From Anderseniella sp039978075 (GTDB taxonomy: Bacteria > Pseudomonadota > Alphaproteobacteria > Rhizobiales > Aestuariivirgaceae): DNA of 64,000 nt. The translations under genes were made by a program, and so were the position numbers. Shown here in pieces: positions 47,347 to 56,743 of this stretch (position 1 is its first letter; every line of letters starts with the position of its first letter). The notes below the pieces were generated by a model that was not told the origin of the DNA, made no database searches, and worked only from the letters and a program-made list of their open reading frames with translations. The stretch is taken from the NCBI GenBank assembly GCA_039978075.1, contig JBDWCA010000006.1, positions 62,001 through 126,000 of the forward strand, given 5' to 3'.

Positions 47347-48336
47347 ATGAAACTCAAACTGACATCCGTGATAGCCGGTCTTGCCATGGCGACAGCCCTG
47401 TCAGGCGCTGCCTATTCCAAGGAGCTGCGCCTGTCGCACCAATGGTCAACCAAGGATGTGCGCCACAAGGTGGCCCAGATCGTGGCCGACGAGGTGGCAG
47501 CCGCCAACGTTGATCTCACCATCAAGATTTTCCCGTCCAAGTCACTGTTCAAACCGCGCGAGCAGTACAAACCCCTGTCAGCCGGTCAGCTCGACATGAG
47601 TGTGTTTCCGCTGTCATACGCCGGTGGCCTGCGCGGCGAATACAATCTGACATTGATGCCAGGACTGGTGAAAAACCATGATCATGCCGCCCGGCTCAAC
47701 ACCTCCGACTTCATGAAGAAAATCGAATCCATCATGGCAGAAGATGATGTGCGCGTTGTCGTGCACGGTTATCTGGCGGGCGGGTTTGTCGGCAAGGAAA
47801 AGTGCATCACGTCGCCCGACGATGTGAAAGGTCAGCAGACCCGTGCTGCCGGCAAGGCATTTGAACAGATGCTGGCATCGGCAGGTGCATCCATCACCTC
47901 CATGGCGTCATCGGAAATCTATTCGGCCATGCAGTCCGGCGTTCTGACGGCAGCCAATACCTCATCGTCATCGTTCGTCTCCTACCGTATTTACGAGCAG
48001 GTGAAGTGCTACACACCGGCCGGTGATGTGGCCCTTTGGTTCATGTATCAGCCGATGCTCATGAACAAGTCCGCCTATGACGGGCTGGACGACAAGCAGA
48101 AGGCGGCTCTTGATGCTGCTGCTGCCAAGGCTGAAGCCTATTACCTGGAAGAAGCCAAGAAGCAGGATGCTGCCTCGGTCGAGGTTTTTGAAAAAGCCGG
48201 TGTTGAAATCAAGAACATGACGCCGGAAGAGTTCAACCAGTGGCGCGATATTGCAAAGGCATCTTCCTACAAGAACTTCGTCGACAATGTGCCGGGCGGT
48301 CAGGAACTGCTCGATATGGCTCTGTCCGTCGAATAG
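47347..48336 (+). CDS. TRAP substrate-binding protein of the malonate operon (DctP family)
   Basis: The 329-residue protein has a Sec signal (LTSVIAGLAMATALSGAAYS) and a GGGAG Shine-Dalgarno. The DctP fold includes RLSHQWSTKDVRHKVAQIVADE, LSAGQLDMSVFPLSYAGG and IYSAMQSGVLTAANTSSSS. Since it is followed by permeases and then malonyl-CoA decarboxylase and malonyl-CoA synthetase, the ligand is most likely malonate or a close dicarboxylate. Replacement of the MatC carrier by TRAP in such operons is known in some Alphaproteobacteria. Confidence 0.9.
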   Translation: MKLKLTSVIAGLAMATALSGAAYSKELRLSHQWSTKDVRHKVAQIVADEVAAANVDLTIKIFPSKSLFKPREQYKPLSAGQLDMSVFPLSYAGGLRGEYNLTLMPGLVKNHDHAARLNTSDFMKKIESIMAEDDVRVVVHGYLAGGFVGKEKCITSPDDVKGQQTRAAGKAFEQMLASAGASITSMASSEIYSAMQSGVLTAANTSSSSFVSYRIYEQVKCYTPAGDVALWFMYQPMLMNKSAYDGLDDKQKAALDAAAAKAEAYYLEEAKKQDAASVEVFEKAGVEIKNMTPEEFNQWRDIAKASSYKNFVDNVPGGQELLDMALSVE

Positions 48337-48352
48337 TCAAACCATCGTATTG

Positions 48353-48378
48353 ACCGGAGGCGGTTGACCGCCTCCGGT
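48353..48378 (+). terminator. Intercistronic hairpin between malonate TRAP receptor and permease
   Basis: ACCGGAGGCGG pairs perfectly with CCGCCTCCGGT over a TTGA tetraloop, 16 bases after the receptor stop and 51 bases before the next start. Confidence 0.75.
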
Positions 48379-48429
48379 GATCTATCGAGACTACCCCTTT
48401 CCACTCCATATCACCGAGGCGGGCAAACC

Positions 48430-48987
48430 ATGGCGGCTGGACCAAATTCGAATGTGTCAGGTCCCGGTGAACGGACCGGCTGGCTGAAAATAGTCGACCG
48501 CATCTCGACCGCATGCGGCTGGGTGTCGGCAACCATGATCGTGGTATCGGTGTTCATTACCTGCCAGATGATCTTCGTGCGCTTCGTCCTTAATGAATCG
48601 ACCATATGGCAGACTGAGGCCGTGACCTTCCTGATGGTGGCTGCAACGCTGCTCGGCCTGCCCTACGTGCAGAAACTGCGCGGCCATGTGAATGTAGATC
48701 TGATACCGCTGATGATGAAGCCGGGCGCCCGCAAGGCACTGGCGCTGTTTACACTGTCTGTATCGATCATCATCGTTGCGCTGATGCTGGTCTACGGGTT
48801 TGAGTTCTGGCACACCGCATGGTCCAGAAACTGGAAGTCGGACACCGTGTGGGGCGTACGCCTGTGGATACCCTATCTGGCAATGCCGGTCGGGTTCGGT
48901 CTGCTGCTGCTGCAACTGATTGCCGACCTGGCAGCCGTCATAACCGGTCTCGACAAACCGTTTAACATCAACAAGGAGAGCCGCTGA
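48430..48987 (+). CDS. TRAP small permease (DctQ family)
   Basis: 185 residues from ATG 48430; the frame from 48364 starts within the hairpin and is rejected. Four helices are visible, with CQMIFVRFVLNESTIWQTEAV after the first and VQKLRGHVNVDLIPLMMKP in the loop, both usual in DctQ. The stop overlaps the DctM start by one base. Confidence 0.9.
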   Translation: MAAGPNSNVSGPGERTGWLKIVDRISTACGWVSATMIVVSVFITCQMIFVRFVLNESTIWQTEAVTFLMVAATLLGLPYVQKLRGHVNVDLIPLMMKPGARKALALFTLSVSIIIVALMLVYGFEFWHTAWSRNWKSDTVWGVRLWIPYLAMPVGFGLLLLQLIADLAAVITGLDKPFNINKESR

Positions 48988-50303
48988 TGGATCCGCTTTC
49001 CTTGGGCCTCATTCTGGCCGTCGTCACGGTGCTGGTACTGTTTTCCGGCGTATCGGTGGCCGTTGGCCTGCTGATTGTATCCGCCGGTTTCCTGCTGATT
49101 TTCGATGGCGCGCGGTCGCTGCAGCTATTGCCGGAAATCTTCTTCGGCAAGCTCGACAACTTTGCGCTGCTGTCGATCCCGATGTTCATCATCATGGGCG
49201 CCTCGATCGCGTCCACGCGCGCCGGTGCCGACCTTTATGAAGCACTTGACCGCTGGCTGACCCGTGTTCCCGGCGGCCTGGTGATTTCCAATCTCGGTGC
49301 CTGTGCGCTGTTTGCGGCCATGTCGGGCTCGTCGCCTGCAACCTGCGCCGCCATCGGAAAGATGGGCATTCCGGAAATGCGCAAGCGCGGCTACCCCGAT
49401 GGCGTCGCCACCGGTTCCATCGCCGCAGGCGGCACCCTCGGCATTCTCATTCCACCCTCGGTCACCATGATCGTTTACGGCATAGCCACGGAGACCTCCA
49501 TCGGCCGCCTGTTCCTGGCAGGCGTTGTTCCGGGACTGTTGCTGGTTGCCCTTTTCATGTTGTGGTCCTTGTATGATACGTGGCGGTCGGGTTCGGCTGA
49601 CGCCCTGTCAGGCAGGACATTTTCCTGGAAGGAACGCTTTGAAATCCTGCCGCGCGTGCTGCCGTTCATCGCCATTATTCTGGGCGTGCTGTATGCGATG
49701 TATGGCGGACTGGCGACACCTTCGGAGACGGCAGCCATCGGTGCCCTGCTGTGCCTGCTGGTCGCAATCATCATCTACAAGCTGTGGAGTCCCAAACTGC
49801 TGTGGAACGTGCTGCGCGATTCAACCCGCGAGAGCGTGATGATCCTGTTCATCATTGCTGCGGCGGGGGTGTTTTCCTACATGCTGTCGTCGCTGTTCAT
49901 CACCCAGTCCATCGCAGCATGGATCGGTACGCTGGATGTCAATCCGTGGGTGCTGATGTTTGCTATCAACATCTTCCTGCTGGTTGCCGGTTTCTTCCTG
50001 CCGCCGGTTGCGGTGATCCTGATGGCCGCCCCGATTCTGCTGCCCATCGTGATCAGCGCAGGGTTTGATCCCTACTGGTTTGCGGTCATCTTGACGATCA
50101 ACATGGAAATCGGCCTGATCACCCCGCCGGTCGGATTGAATCTTTATGTGATCAACGGCATCGCGCCGGAAATTTCACTGCGCACCATCCTTGTCGGATC
50201 ATTGCCCTTTGTTGCCTGCATGGTGATCGCTATACTGCTGTTGTGCCTGTTTCCTGATCTTGCAACCTGGTTGCCGAACAAAGTCATGGGTGAAGCTGTA
50301 TGA
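48987..50303 (+). CDS. TRAP large permease (DctM family)
   Basis: The 438-residue protein has ALLSIPMFIIMGASIASTRAG near residue 65, AAGGTLGILIPPSVTMIVYG near 150 and TPSETAAIGALLCLL near 245. PPVAVILMAAPILLPIVIS and ITPPVGLNLYVINGIAP lie in the second half. It is of normal length, and conducts the malonate-type substrate. Its stop overlaps the matA start (ATGA). Confidence 0.93.
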   Translation: MDPLSLGLILAVVTVLVLFSGVSVAVGLLIVSAGFLLIFDGARSLQLLPEIFFGKLDNFALLSIPMFIIMGASIASTRAGADLYEALDRWLTRVPGGLVISNLGACALFAAMSGSSPATCAAIGKMGIPEMRKRGYPDGVATGSIAAGGTLGILIPPSVTMIVYGIATETSIGRLFLAGVVPGLLLVALFMLWSLYDTWRSGSADALSGRTFSWKERFEILPRVLPFIAIILGVLYAMYGGLATPSETAAIGALLCLLVAIIIYKLWSPKLLWNVLRDSTRESVMILFIIAAAGVFSYMLSSLFITQSIAAWIGTLDVNPWVLMFAINIFLLVAGFFLPPVAVILMAAPILLPIVISAGFDPYWFAVILTINMEIGLITPPVGLNLYVINGIAPEISLRTILVGSLPFVACMVIAILLLCLFPDLATWLPNKVMGEAV

Positions 50304-51640
50304 GCCGCATCACATATTTTCAGGATCTGTTGTCGAGCCTGTTTGAACGCCGGACGTCCAGTTCGGCCAAACCGGACGCACGCGACATGCTGGCCTTGTG
50401 CAGTTCCCTGCTTGCTGACACCGGCGAGGTTACCGGCCTGCAAACAGGGTCTGCTCTGCTGGCAAAGTATGCGCAGGCCGACCATGAACACAAACTGGCT
50501 TTCTTTCAGAGCCTGGCCAGCGATTTTGACATTGACACCGAGGCGCTGACCGAACGCACCGGCAACTATGCAACCGAGCGTAGCGCCAGAAATCTCACGC
50601 GCCTGCTTGAGGTTGCCGAACCGCGCAGACAGGAACTTCTGCGCCGGCTGAATGGTGTGCCGGGTGGCACTGAAACACTGGTCCGCATGCGTGAAGACCT
50701 GCTGCAGATACTCAAGGAGGACGCGGATCTGGCACGGGTGGACGTTGACTTCGAACACCTGTTTTCGTCCTGGTTCAACAGAGGGTTTCTGGTGCTGCGC
50801 CCGATTGACTGGACCACTCCGGCCCACATTCTTGAGAAGATCATCAAGTATGAAGCCGTCCATGCCATTGACAGCTGGGATGATTTGCGCCGCCGATTGC
50901 AACCGGCGGACAGGCGCTGTTTTGCCTACTTTCATCCAGCCATGCCCAATGAACCATTGATCTTTGTGGAAGTCGCGCTGACCGCAGACATTGCTGGGTC
51001 AATTCAGGCAGTCCTGGCGGAAAGCCGGGATCCCGTATTACCTCAGGATGCTGCGGCGGCCATTTTCTACTCTATCTCAAACTGCCAGAAGGGCTTGCGC
51101 GGCGTCTCGTTCGGCAACTTCCTGATCAAGCAGGTGGCGACCGAACTTGCCACCAGCCTGCCCAACATCAAGACCTTCATCACCCTGTCGCCGATACCGG
51201 GGTTCATGACGTGGCTGAAAGGCCAGGCCGATGCAGATCCCGAGAGTGCACCGGCAGCGCTTTACACCGTGGCCAGCGAACTGACACCGGAAAACGCCGA
51301 CGAGGCAGCACCAGATGAAATTACCGGACTGAAATCACTGGCGGCACGGTATTTCCTGCAGGAACAGCGGCCCAGGGGTGGGCCGATAGACCCTGTTGCG
51401 AGGTTCCACCTGGGCAATGGTGCCAGTCTCAGGACAATCCACTGGCTGGGCGATCGCTCGGAAAACGGCTTGCGCAACTCTGCCGGCATGATGGTCAACT
51501 ACCTCTATGACCTGAAGTCCGTCGACGCCAACCACGAAGCCTATTCGAAGGACGGCAAGGTCATTGCGTCGCGCGAAGTTACCTCCCTGCTCGATGCCAA
51601 ATTTGATCCTCAAAACTCAAGGAAGCAGGTAAATGGCTAA
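50300..51640 (+). CDS. matA: Malonyl-CoA decarboxylase
   Basis: The 446-residue protein has family signatures SSWFNRGFLVLRPIDWTTPA, the helical N-terminal oligomerisation region and the catalytic GNAT-like domain. S297 in TLSPIPGF and H370 in RFHLGNGA match the Ser/His active-site residues known for human MCD. It releases CO2 from malonyl-CoA to give acetyl-CoA. Located between TRAP permease and matB with overlaps of four and eight bases, it completes malonate catabolism after MatB activation. Confidence 0.94.
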   Translation: MSRITYFQDLLSSLFERRTSSSAKPDARDMLALCSSLLADTGEVTGLQTGSALLAKYAQADHEHKLAFFQSLASDFDIDTEALTERTGNYATERSARNLTRLLEVAEPRRQELLRRLNGVPGGTETLVRMREDLLQILKEDADLARVDVDFEHLFSSWFNRGFLVLRPIDWTTPAHILEKIIKYEAVHAIDSWDDLRRRLQPADRRCFAYFHPAMPNEPLIFVEVALTADIAGSIQAVLAESRDPVLPQDAAAAIFYSISNCQKGLRGVSFGNFLIKQVATELATSLPNIKTFITLSPIPGFMTWLKGQADADPESAPAALYTVASELTPENADEAAPDEITGLKSLAARYFLQEQRPRGGPIDPVARFHLGNGASLRTIHWLGDRSENGLRNSAGMMVNYLYDLKSVDANHEAYSKDGKVIASREVTSLLDAKFDPQNSRKQVNG

Positions 51641-53159
51641 TCACCTGTTTGACGGCCTGCTGAAGAACACCAATCCCGAGCGTGCCTTTGCGCAACTGGA
51701 TGACGGGCGCTGGTACACCTACGCACACGTCATGGAAGTATCTGCGCGGTTTGCCAACATGCTGGTCAAGTGCGGCCTTCAGCCTGGCGACCGGGTTGCT
51801 GCACAGGTACCGAAATCCATTGAAGCGCTGATGTTATATCTGGGAACGGTTCGTGCCGGCGGCGTATTCCTTCCCCTCAACAATGCCTATACGGCCAGCG
51901 AAGTGGAATATTTTCTCGACAATGCCAGCCCTCGCCTGTTTGTCTGCGACCCGGCTCGCCGACCGGAGTTCGAGACCCTGACGAACAGGCTCGGTGTCAG
52001 GCTCGAGACCATGGGGGTGTGGAAGAATCCCGAGACCAGTGCCGGATCACTGCTGGATGCAGGTGTCGTAGCTGAACCCGATTTCGCCACTGTGGATCGT
52101 GGTCCCGATGATCTGGCCGCCATCCTTTATACATCCGGCACCACCGGGCGTTCAAAAGGAGCGATGCTGACCCATGACAACCTGTTGTCGAACGCGATCG
52201 TACTGAAAGACCTGTGGGGCTTCACCGAAGACGACGTGCTGCTGCATGCACTTCCCATTTTCCATACCCACGGCCTGTTCGTGGCAACCAACACACTGAT
52301 GGTAGCCGGTGGCCAGATGATCTTCCTGCCCGGCTTCAAGGTCAATCAGGTTATTGAGTGTCTGCCGGGCGCGACCGCAATGATGGGTGTGCCGACGTTT
52401 TATACCCGGCTGCTGGATGATGACCGGTTCACCCGCGAACTGACCGCCCACATGCGCCTGTTCGTGTCCGGCTCGGCACCATTGCTGGCCGAAACCCATA
52501 TTGAGTTTGAACAGCGCACCGGCCATCGCATCCTGGAACGCTATGGCATGACGGAAACCAATATGAACACCTCCAATCCGTATGGCGGCGAGCGCCGCGC
52601 CGGCACGGTCGGCTTTCCGCTGCCGGGCGTCGATCTGCGGGTCTGCAACCCGGATACGGGTGAGAAGCTGGGCAAGGGCGAAATTGGCGTCATCGAGGTC
52701 AGGGGCCCCAATGTGTTTGCCGGATACTGGCAAATGCCGGAAAAGACCAAAGAGGAGTTCCGCGATGACGGGTTCTTCATTTCAGGCGACCTGGGCAAGG
52801 TGGACGAAGACGGCTATGTACACATTGTCGGGCGTGCCAAGGACCTGATTATCTCCGGCGGTTACAATATATATCCCAAGGAAATCGAACTGCTGCTGGA
52901 CGAGCAGGACGGCGTACTTGAATCCGCCGTTATCGGCGTAAACCATCCCGACTTTGGCGAAGGCGTGGTCGGCGTCATTGTGCCCTCCAACGGACAGGCC
53001 GTCAGCGAAGATGCAATCCTGAGCGCTATTTCAGACAAGATTGCCCGTTTCAAGCAGCCCAAAAAGATCTATGTTGTGGATGAACTGCCACGCAACACCA
53101 TGGGCAAGGTGCAAAAGAACATTCTGCGCGACACCTATACAAATACTTTTACGACATGA
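51633..53159 (+). CDS. matB: Malonyl-CoA synthetase
   Basis: The 508-residue adenylate-forming enzyme has the P-loop YTSGTTGRSKGAMLTH, ERYGMTETNM, ISGDLGKVDEDGY (hinge region) and the C-terminal lysine in NTMGKVQKN. Length and the short substrate pocket region are those of MatB, which makes malonyl-CoA from malonate, CoA and ATP. GGAAG precedes the ATG, which lies within the end of matA. The pair converts malonate to acetyl-CoA. Confidence 0.93.
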   Translation: MANHLFDGLLKNTNPERAFAQLDDGRWYTYAHVMEVSARFANMLVKCGLQPGDRVAAQVPKSIEALMLYLGTVRAGGVFLPLNNAYTASEVEYFLDNASPRLFVCDPARRPEFETLTNRLGVRLETMGVWKNPETSAGSLLDAGVVAEPDFATVDRGPDDLAAILYTSGTTGRSKGAMLTHDNLLSNAIVLKDLWGFTEDDVLLHALPIFHTHGLFVATNTLMVAGGQMIFLPGFKVNQVIECLPGATAMMGVPTFYTRLLDDDRFTRELTAHMRLFVSGSAPLLAETHIEFEQRTGHRILERYGMTETNMNTSNPYGGERRAGTVGFPLPGVDLRVCNPDTGEKLGKGEIGVIEVRGPNVFAGYWQMPEKTKEEFRDDGFFISGDLGKVDEDGYVHIVGRAKDLIISGGYNIYPKEIELLLDEQDGVLESAVIGVNHPDFGEGVVGVIVPSNGQAVSEDAILSAISDKIARFKQPKKIYVVDELPRNTMGKVQKNILRDTYTNTFTT

Positions 53160-53185
53160 TTTCACGCCCCCTGAGAGGCAATTGA

Positions 53186-54784
53186 ATGAGCATCGAACTT
53201 TCCTTCCACGGGGCCGCGCGTACAGTGACAGGCTCCTGTTTCAGACTGAAAACCCCTCACTCTTCCGTATTGATCGACTGCGGCCTGTTCCAGGGTTCCA
53301 AAACCTTGCGGGAACTGAACTACGAGCCGCTCCCCTTCAAACCGAAAAGTATTGATGCGGTGCTGTTGACCCACGCCCATATCGATCACGCCGGTATATT
53401 GCCCAAGCTTGTCCGGCATGGGTTTACAGGGAAAATCCACGCGACCGAACCAAGCATGGACCTGTCATCTGTCATGTTGCCGGATTCCGGCCATATCCAG
53501 GAAAACGAAATTGAACGACTGAACAGGCGCAACCGGCAACGTGGCCGCAAAGAACTTCAGCCCATCTACACAATGGATGATGCCCTGCAGACCATTCAGC
53601 AGTTTTCACCGGTCGGGTACGAGACCTGGATCAAGGCCACCAAAGACATCAGGGCGAGGTTCTGGAATGCCGGTCATATGCTTGGCTCGACCTCTATCGA
53701 AGTTGAAGTCTCGCAAGGTGACGGGCAGCAACCCTTGCGCCTGTTCTTCTCCGGCGATATCGGACCGGACCACAAGTTGCTGCAACACGACCCTGATGCG
53801 CCATCAGGCTATGATTATCTGTTGTGCGAAGCGACCTTCGGTGCAACTGACCGGGTCGAGGCCAATCCGGACGAGCGCCGCGCCCTGCTGGCCAAACATG
53901 TCAACGACGCCGCTCAAAAACGTGGCGTGCTGCTGATCCCGTCTTTTGCGGTTGAACGAACCCAGGAGGTGCTTACTGACCTGATGATGATCATGTCAAA
54001 TGGCGAGGCGCCATCGGCGCCTGTGTTCATCGACAGCCCGCTGGCCAGACGGGCCACCGGCATTTTTGAGAAGCACGCCGACCTGTTGGCCAATGCAGAC
54101 GCTCTGAAGGCGGCATTGAAATCCCCTGATCTGAGGATTTCCGAATCCGTGGACGATTCAAAGGCGATTGGAAAACTGAGCGGGTTCCATGTCGTATTGT
54201 CGGCCAGCGGCATGTGTGATGCCGGCCGCATCAAGCATCATCTGAAAAACCATCTGCACCGTCGCAATGCCACCGTCCTGATGGTCGGGTATCAGGCCAA
54301 TGGCACGCTTGGCAGGATACTGCTGAACGGCGCCAAGAAGGTGCGCATTCATGGTGACGAAATACAGGTCAATGCCGCAATCGAGCGCATAAACGGGTAT
54401 TCCGGCCACGCCGATGCGCCTGAGCTTGAGCGCTGGATTTCTGAGCGACTGCCGGTTCACCGCAACATGTTTCTGATCCATGGTGAGGAAGAGGGCATGG
54501 CCGGTCTGACCTCGCGCATCGCCAAGAAACTGATGCCGGCCTCACGCATCCTTCAGCCGGAAATAGACGAAACGTTCCGTCTTGATGGCAAAAAGGCGGT
54601 GAAAGTCCACAGTGAACAGCGCCGCTCCATTGACCCGCCTGAGGCAGCCCGCAAGCCGGATTACAACAATGAACTCACCCAACTGGTGCTGGACATCAAT
54701 GCTGCAGTGGAAAATGTCGCCGGCAACAAGAACCGGTCGAAGCTGATCAGACGCCTGCGCCGGGCACTCGAGAGGGCAAAGTAG
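53186..54784 (+). CDS. Beta-CASP metallo-beta-lactamase fold protein (RNase/CPSF-like)
   Basis: The 532-residue protein opens with FHGAARTVTGSCFRLKT, then the zinc motif THAHIDHAG near residue 67, the GHMLGSTSIEVEV strand and FFSGDIGPD. The beta-CASP domain follows with FAVERTQEVL, VLSASGMCDAGRIKHHL and YSGHADAPEL, and the C-terminal LIHGEEEGM box. Members are RNA endonucleases or exonucleases related to archaeal CPSF. The role in Proteobacteria is not well defined. It has its own Shine-Dalgarno-like GAGAGGCAA and lies 26 bases after matB. Confidence 0.88.
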   Translation: MSIELSFHGAARTVTGSCFRLKTPHSSVLIDCGLFQGSKTLRELNYEPLPFKPKSIDAVLLTHAHIDHAGILPKLVRHGFTGKIHATEPSMDLSSVMLPDSGHIQENEIERLNRRNRQRGRKELQPIYTMDDALQTIQQFSPVGYETWIKATKDIRARFWNAGHMLGSTSIEVEVSQGDGQQPLRLFFSGDIGPDHKLLQHDPDAPSGYDYLLCEATFGATDRVEANPDERRALLAKHVNDAAQKRGVLLIPSFAVERTQEVLTDLMMIMSNGEAPSAPVFIDSPLARRATGIFEKHADLLANADALKAALKSPDLRISESVDDSKAIGKLSGFHVVLSASGMCDAGRIKHHLKNHLHRRNATVLMVGYQANGTLGRILLNGAKKVRIHGDEIQVNAAIERINGYSGHADAPELERWISERLPVHRNMFLIHGEEEGMAGLTSRIAKKLMPASRILQPEIDETFRLDGKKAVKVHSEQRRSIDPPEAARKPDYNNELTQLVLDINAAVENVAGNKNRSKLIRRLRRALERAK

Positions 54785-55679
54785 CGGCATCGGTCTTCAA
54801 CGCTGATTGCTGCTTGCGTTCGCGATGCGCAATGTAGGTGCTGGCCGCCAGGATGACGGAACCGCCGGCAAATACCCACACATCCGGTGTTTCGGAAAAC
54901 AACAGGAAACCGAACATGGCCGTCCATACCAGTTGCAGGAACGTGACCGGCTGCACGACGGTGATATCAGCCACCGCGTAGGATCGGGTCAGGCAGTAAT
55001 GGCCCGCCGTTGCGGCAATGGTGGCGCACACCAGCCACATCAGTTGCACTGCGTCAGGTGTCTTCCAGGTCAACACGGCAATCGGAGCCAGTACTGCGAG
55101 GCAGACAAAATTCAGCATGATCACGATCATTGCCGCACTGTCGGTCTGGGTCAGACGTTTGACCAGCAACATGGCAGCGGCAAACAGCGGTGTGGCCGCA
55201 AGCTGGGCAAGCTGACCGCTCGACAGGGTTTCAAAGCCCGGTCGCAGGATGATGAATACCCCGGCCAGCCCGGCAACAATGGCGCCAATTCTTCGCAACT
55301 GAATTTTTTCGGCAAAAAACATCACGGCACCGATTGTCATGAATATCGGTGCCGTGTAGCTGATGGCTGTTACTTCCGCCATCGGAATACGGGCCATAGC
55401 GTAAAACCACAACAACACGCCGAGACCGTGAAACGTGCCGCGCCAGATGTGCAGTTTCAGGTTACGGCCGCGTGGAAACCGGAAATCGGCCTTCATCAGC
55501 ATCGGCGCCAGCAGAACAATGCCGAATGCATACCTGATAGCAGCAGACACCGCTGCCGGCAGGTCGGGCCCGACATTGCGGACGGAAATCATGACGCCGG
55601 TAAAGCACAGTCCCGACACCACCATCCAGGCCATGCCATGAACGTTGGAATTAACTGTTTTTGCGTTGGACACTGGCAT
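54747..55679 (-). CDS. DMT-superfamily (EamA) transporter
   Basis: The 310-residue, ten-helix protein is made of two EamA repeats (MAWMVVSGLCFTGVMISVRNV and a second from about residue 160). APIFMTIGAVMFFAEKIQLRR closes repeat one and FLLFSETPDVWVFAGGSVI closes repeat two. Similar to RhaT/RarD-type drug/metabolite exporters (S-adenosylmethionine or riboflavin carriers are also in this group). Its 3' end overlaps the convergent beta-CASP gene by 38 bp. Substrate unknown. Confidence 0.9.
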   Translation of the reverse strand: MPVSNAKTVNSNVHGMAWMVVSGLCFTGVMISVRNVGPDLPAAVSAAIRYAFGIVLLAPMLMKADFRFPRGRNLKLHIWRGTFHGLGVLLWFYAMARIPMAEVTAISYTAPIFMTIGAVMFFAEKIQLRRIGAIVAGLAGVFIILRPGFETLSSGQLAQLAATPLFAAAMLLVKRLTQTDSAAMIVIMLNFVCLAVLAPIAVLTWKTPDAVQLMWLVCATIAATAGHYCLTRSYAVADITVVQPVTFLQLVWTAMFGFLLFSETPDVWVFAGGSVILAASTYIAHRERKQQSALKTDAATLPSRVPGAGV

Positions 55680-55839
55680 GATGATGATTTGAAGCCGTGA
55701 CGTAGGGTCTGGTAGGTCAGTAGTTCATCGTATAGGTGATACGCCACACACACCACGCCAGATACTGCATGGCGCCCATGACCGCGCGTCCGTCGTCCAT
55801 TCAAGGCGGGGCCGTGCGTAACTCGTAAAAGGAATTTTC

Positions 55840-56637
55840 ATGAGCGAACAAAAGACACCCCATGAACAGGTCGCATCTCCGTCCTTCACTTTGCCGACCC
55901 TGGACCAGGACTTTCTGCTGGGGGATTCGACCCGCGGCATCCGGTTCATGCTGGAGTATATGAAGGCCGAAGAGCACCTGCGCGACTGGGGTGTACGGTC
56001 AACTATCGTGGCGTTCGGATCAGCACGGGTAAAAGAGGATGACGAAGGCAAACGGGGTCACTGGTATCGCTCGGCAAAAGAGATCGGCCGAATTGTATCG
56101 GAACGCGGTGGCGCACTGCATCACGATGCTGAACTGCGCGACAATGTGATCGCGACCGGTGGTGGTCCCGGTATCATGGAAGCCGCCAACAAGGGTGCTT
56201 TTGAGGCAGGTGCACCATCAATCGGGTTCAACATTACCCTGCCCCATGAGCAGGATCCGAACGCATGGTCCACTCCGGACCTGACCTTCAACTTCCACTA
56301 TTTTGCCATGCGCAAGATGCATCTCGCCATGCGCGCCAACGGGCTGGTGGTGTTCCCCGGCGGTTTCGGCACGATGGATGAGCTGTTTGAAATCCTGACC
56401 CTGGTTCAGACCGGCAAGATGCCAGCTATACCGATCATCCTGTTCGACAGAGATTTCTGGACCGGGGTGGTCAATCTGGACGTCTTTATCGAGGCCGGTA
56501 CAATCTCTCCCGGCGACGTAAACCTGTTCCACTATGCTGAAACCGCCGAAGAAGCCTGGGATCATCTCGTCAACGCCGGCATCCTGGAGAAAACGCCGCT
56601 ACAGGCAGATCAGCCGTCCTCAAAACCGCTGATATAA
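55840..56637 (+). CDS. LOG-family (TIGR00730) Rossmann-fold protein, possible nucleotide 5'-monophosphate nucleosidase
   Basis: The 265-residue protein has AAGGA upstream of its ATG. Family motifs are FGSARV, GGGPGIMEAANKGAFEAGAP and FPGGFGTMDELFEILTLVQTGK (the PGGxGTxxE box). Relatives (LOG/YgdH-PpnN type) cleave ribose-5-phosphate from cytokinin or purine nucleotides; older annotations say lysine decarboxylase. The N-terminal 70 residues are an extension typical of the proteobacterial long form. No operon partner is evident. Confidence 0.88.
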   Translation: MSEQKTPHEQVASPSFTLPTLDQDFLLGDSTRGIRFMLEYMKAEEHLRDWGVRSTIVAFGSARVKEDDEGKRGHWYRSAKEIGRIVSERGGALHHDAELRDNVIATGGGPGIMEAANKGAFEAGAPSIGFNITLPHEQDPNAWSTPDLTFNFHYFAMRKMHLAMRANGLVVFPGGFGTMDELFEILTLVQTGKMPAIPIILFDRDFWTGVVNLDVFIEAGTISPGDVNLFHYAETAEEAWDHLVNAGILEKTPLQADQPSSKPLI

Positions 56638-56743
56638 ACTTCTTGTTCACCATATTCCTGCATTCTCTGCGGCCATGAGTTCGGTGCCATGCCACGGCTC
56701 GCACAAAGGTGCGGGCGCTGCATGAGTTTAGTCAGGCGTAACA

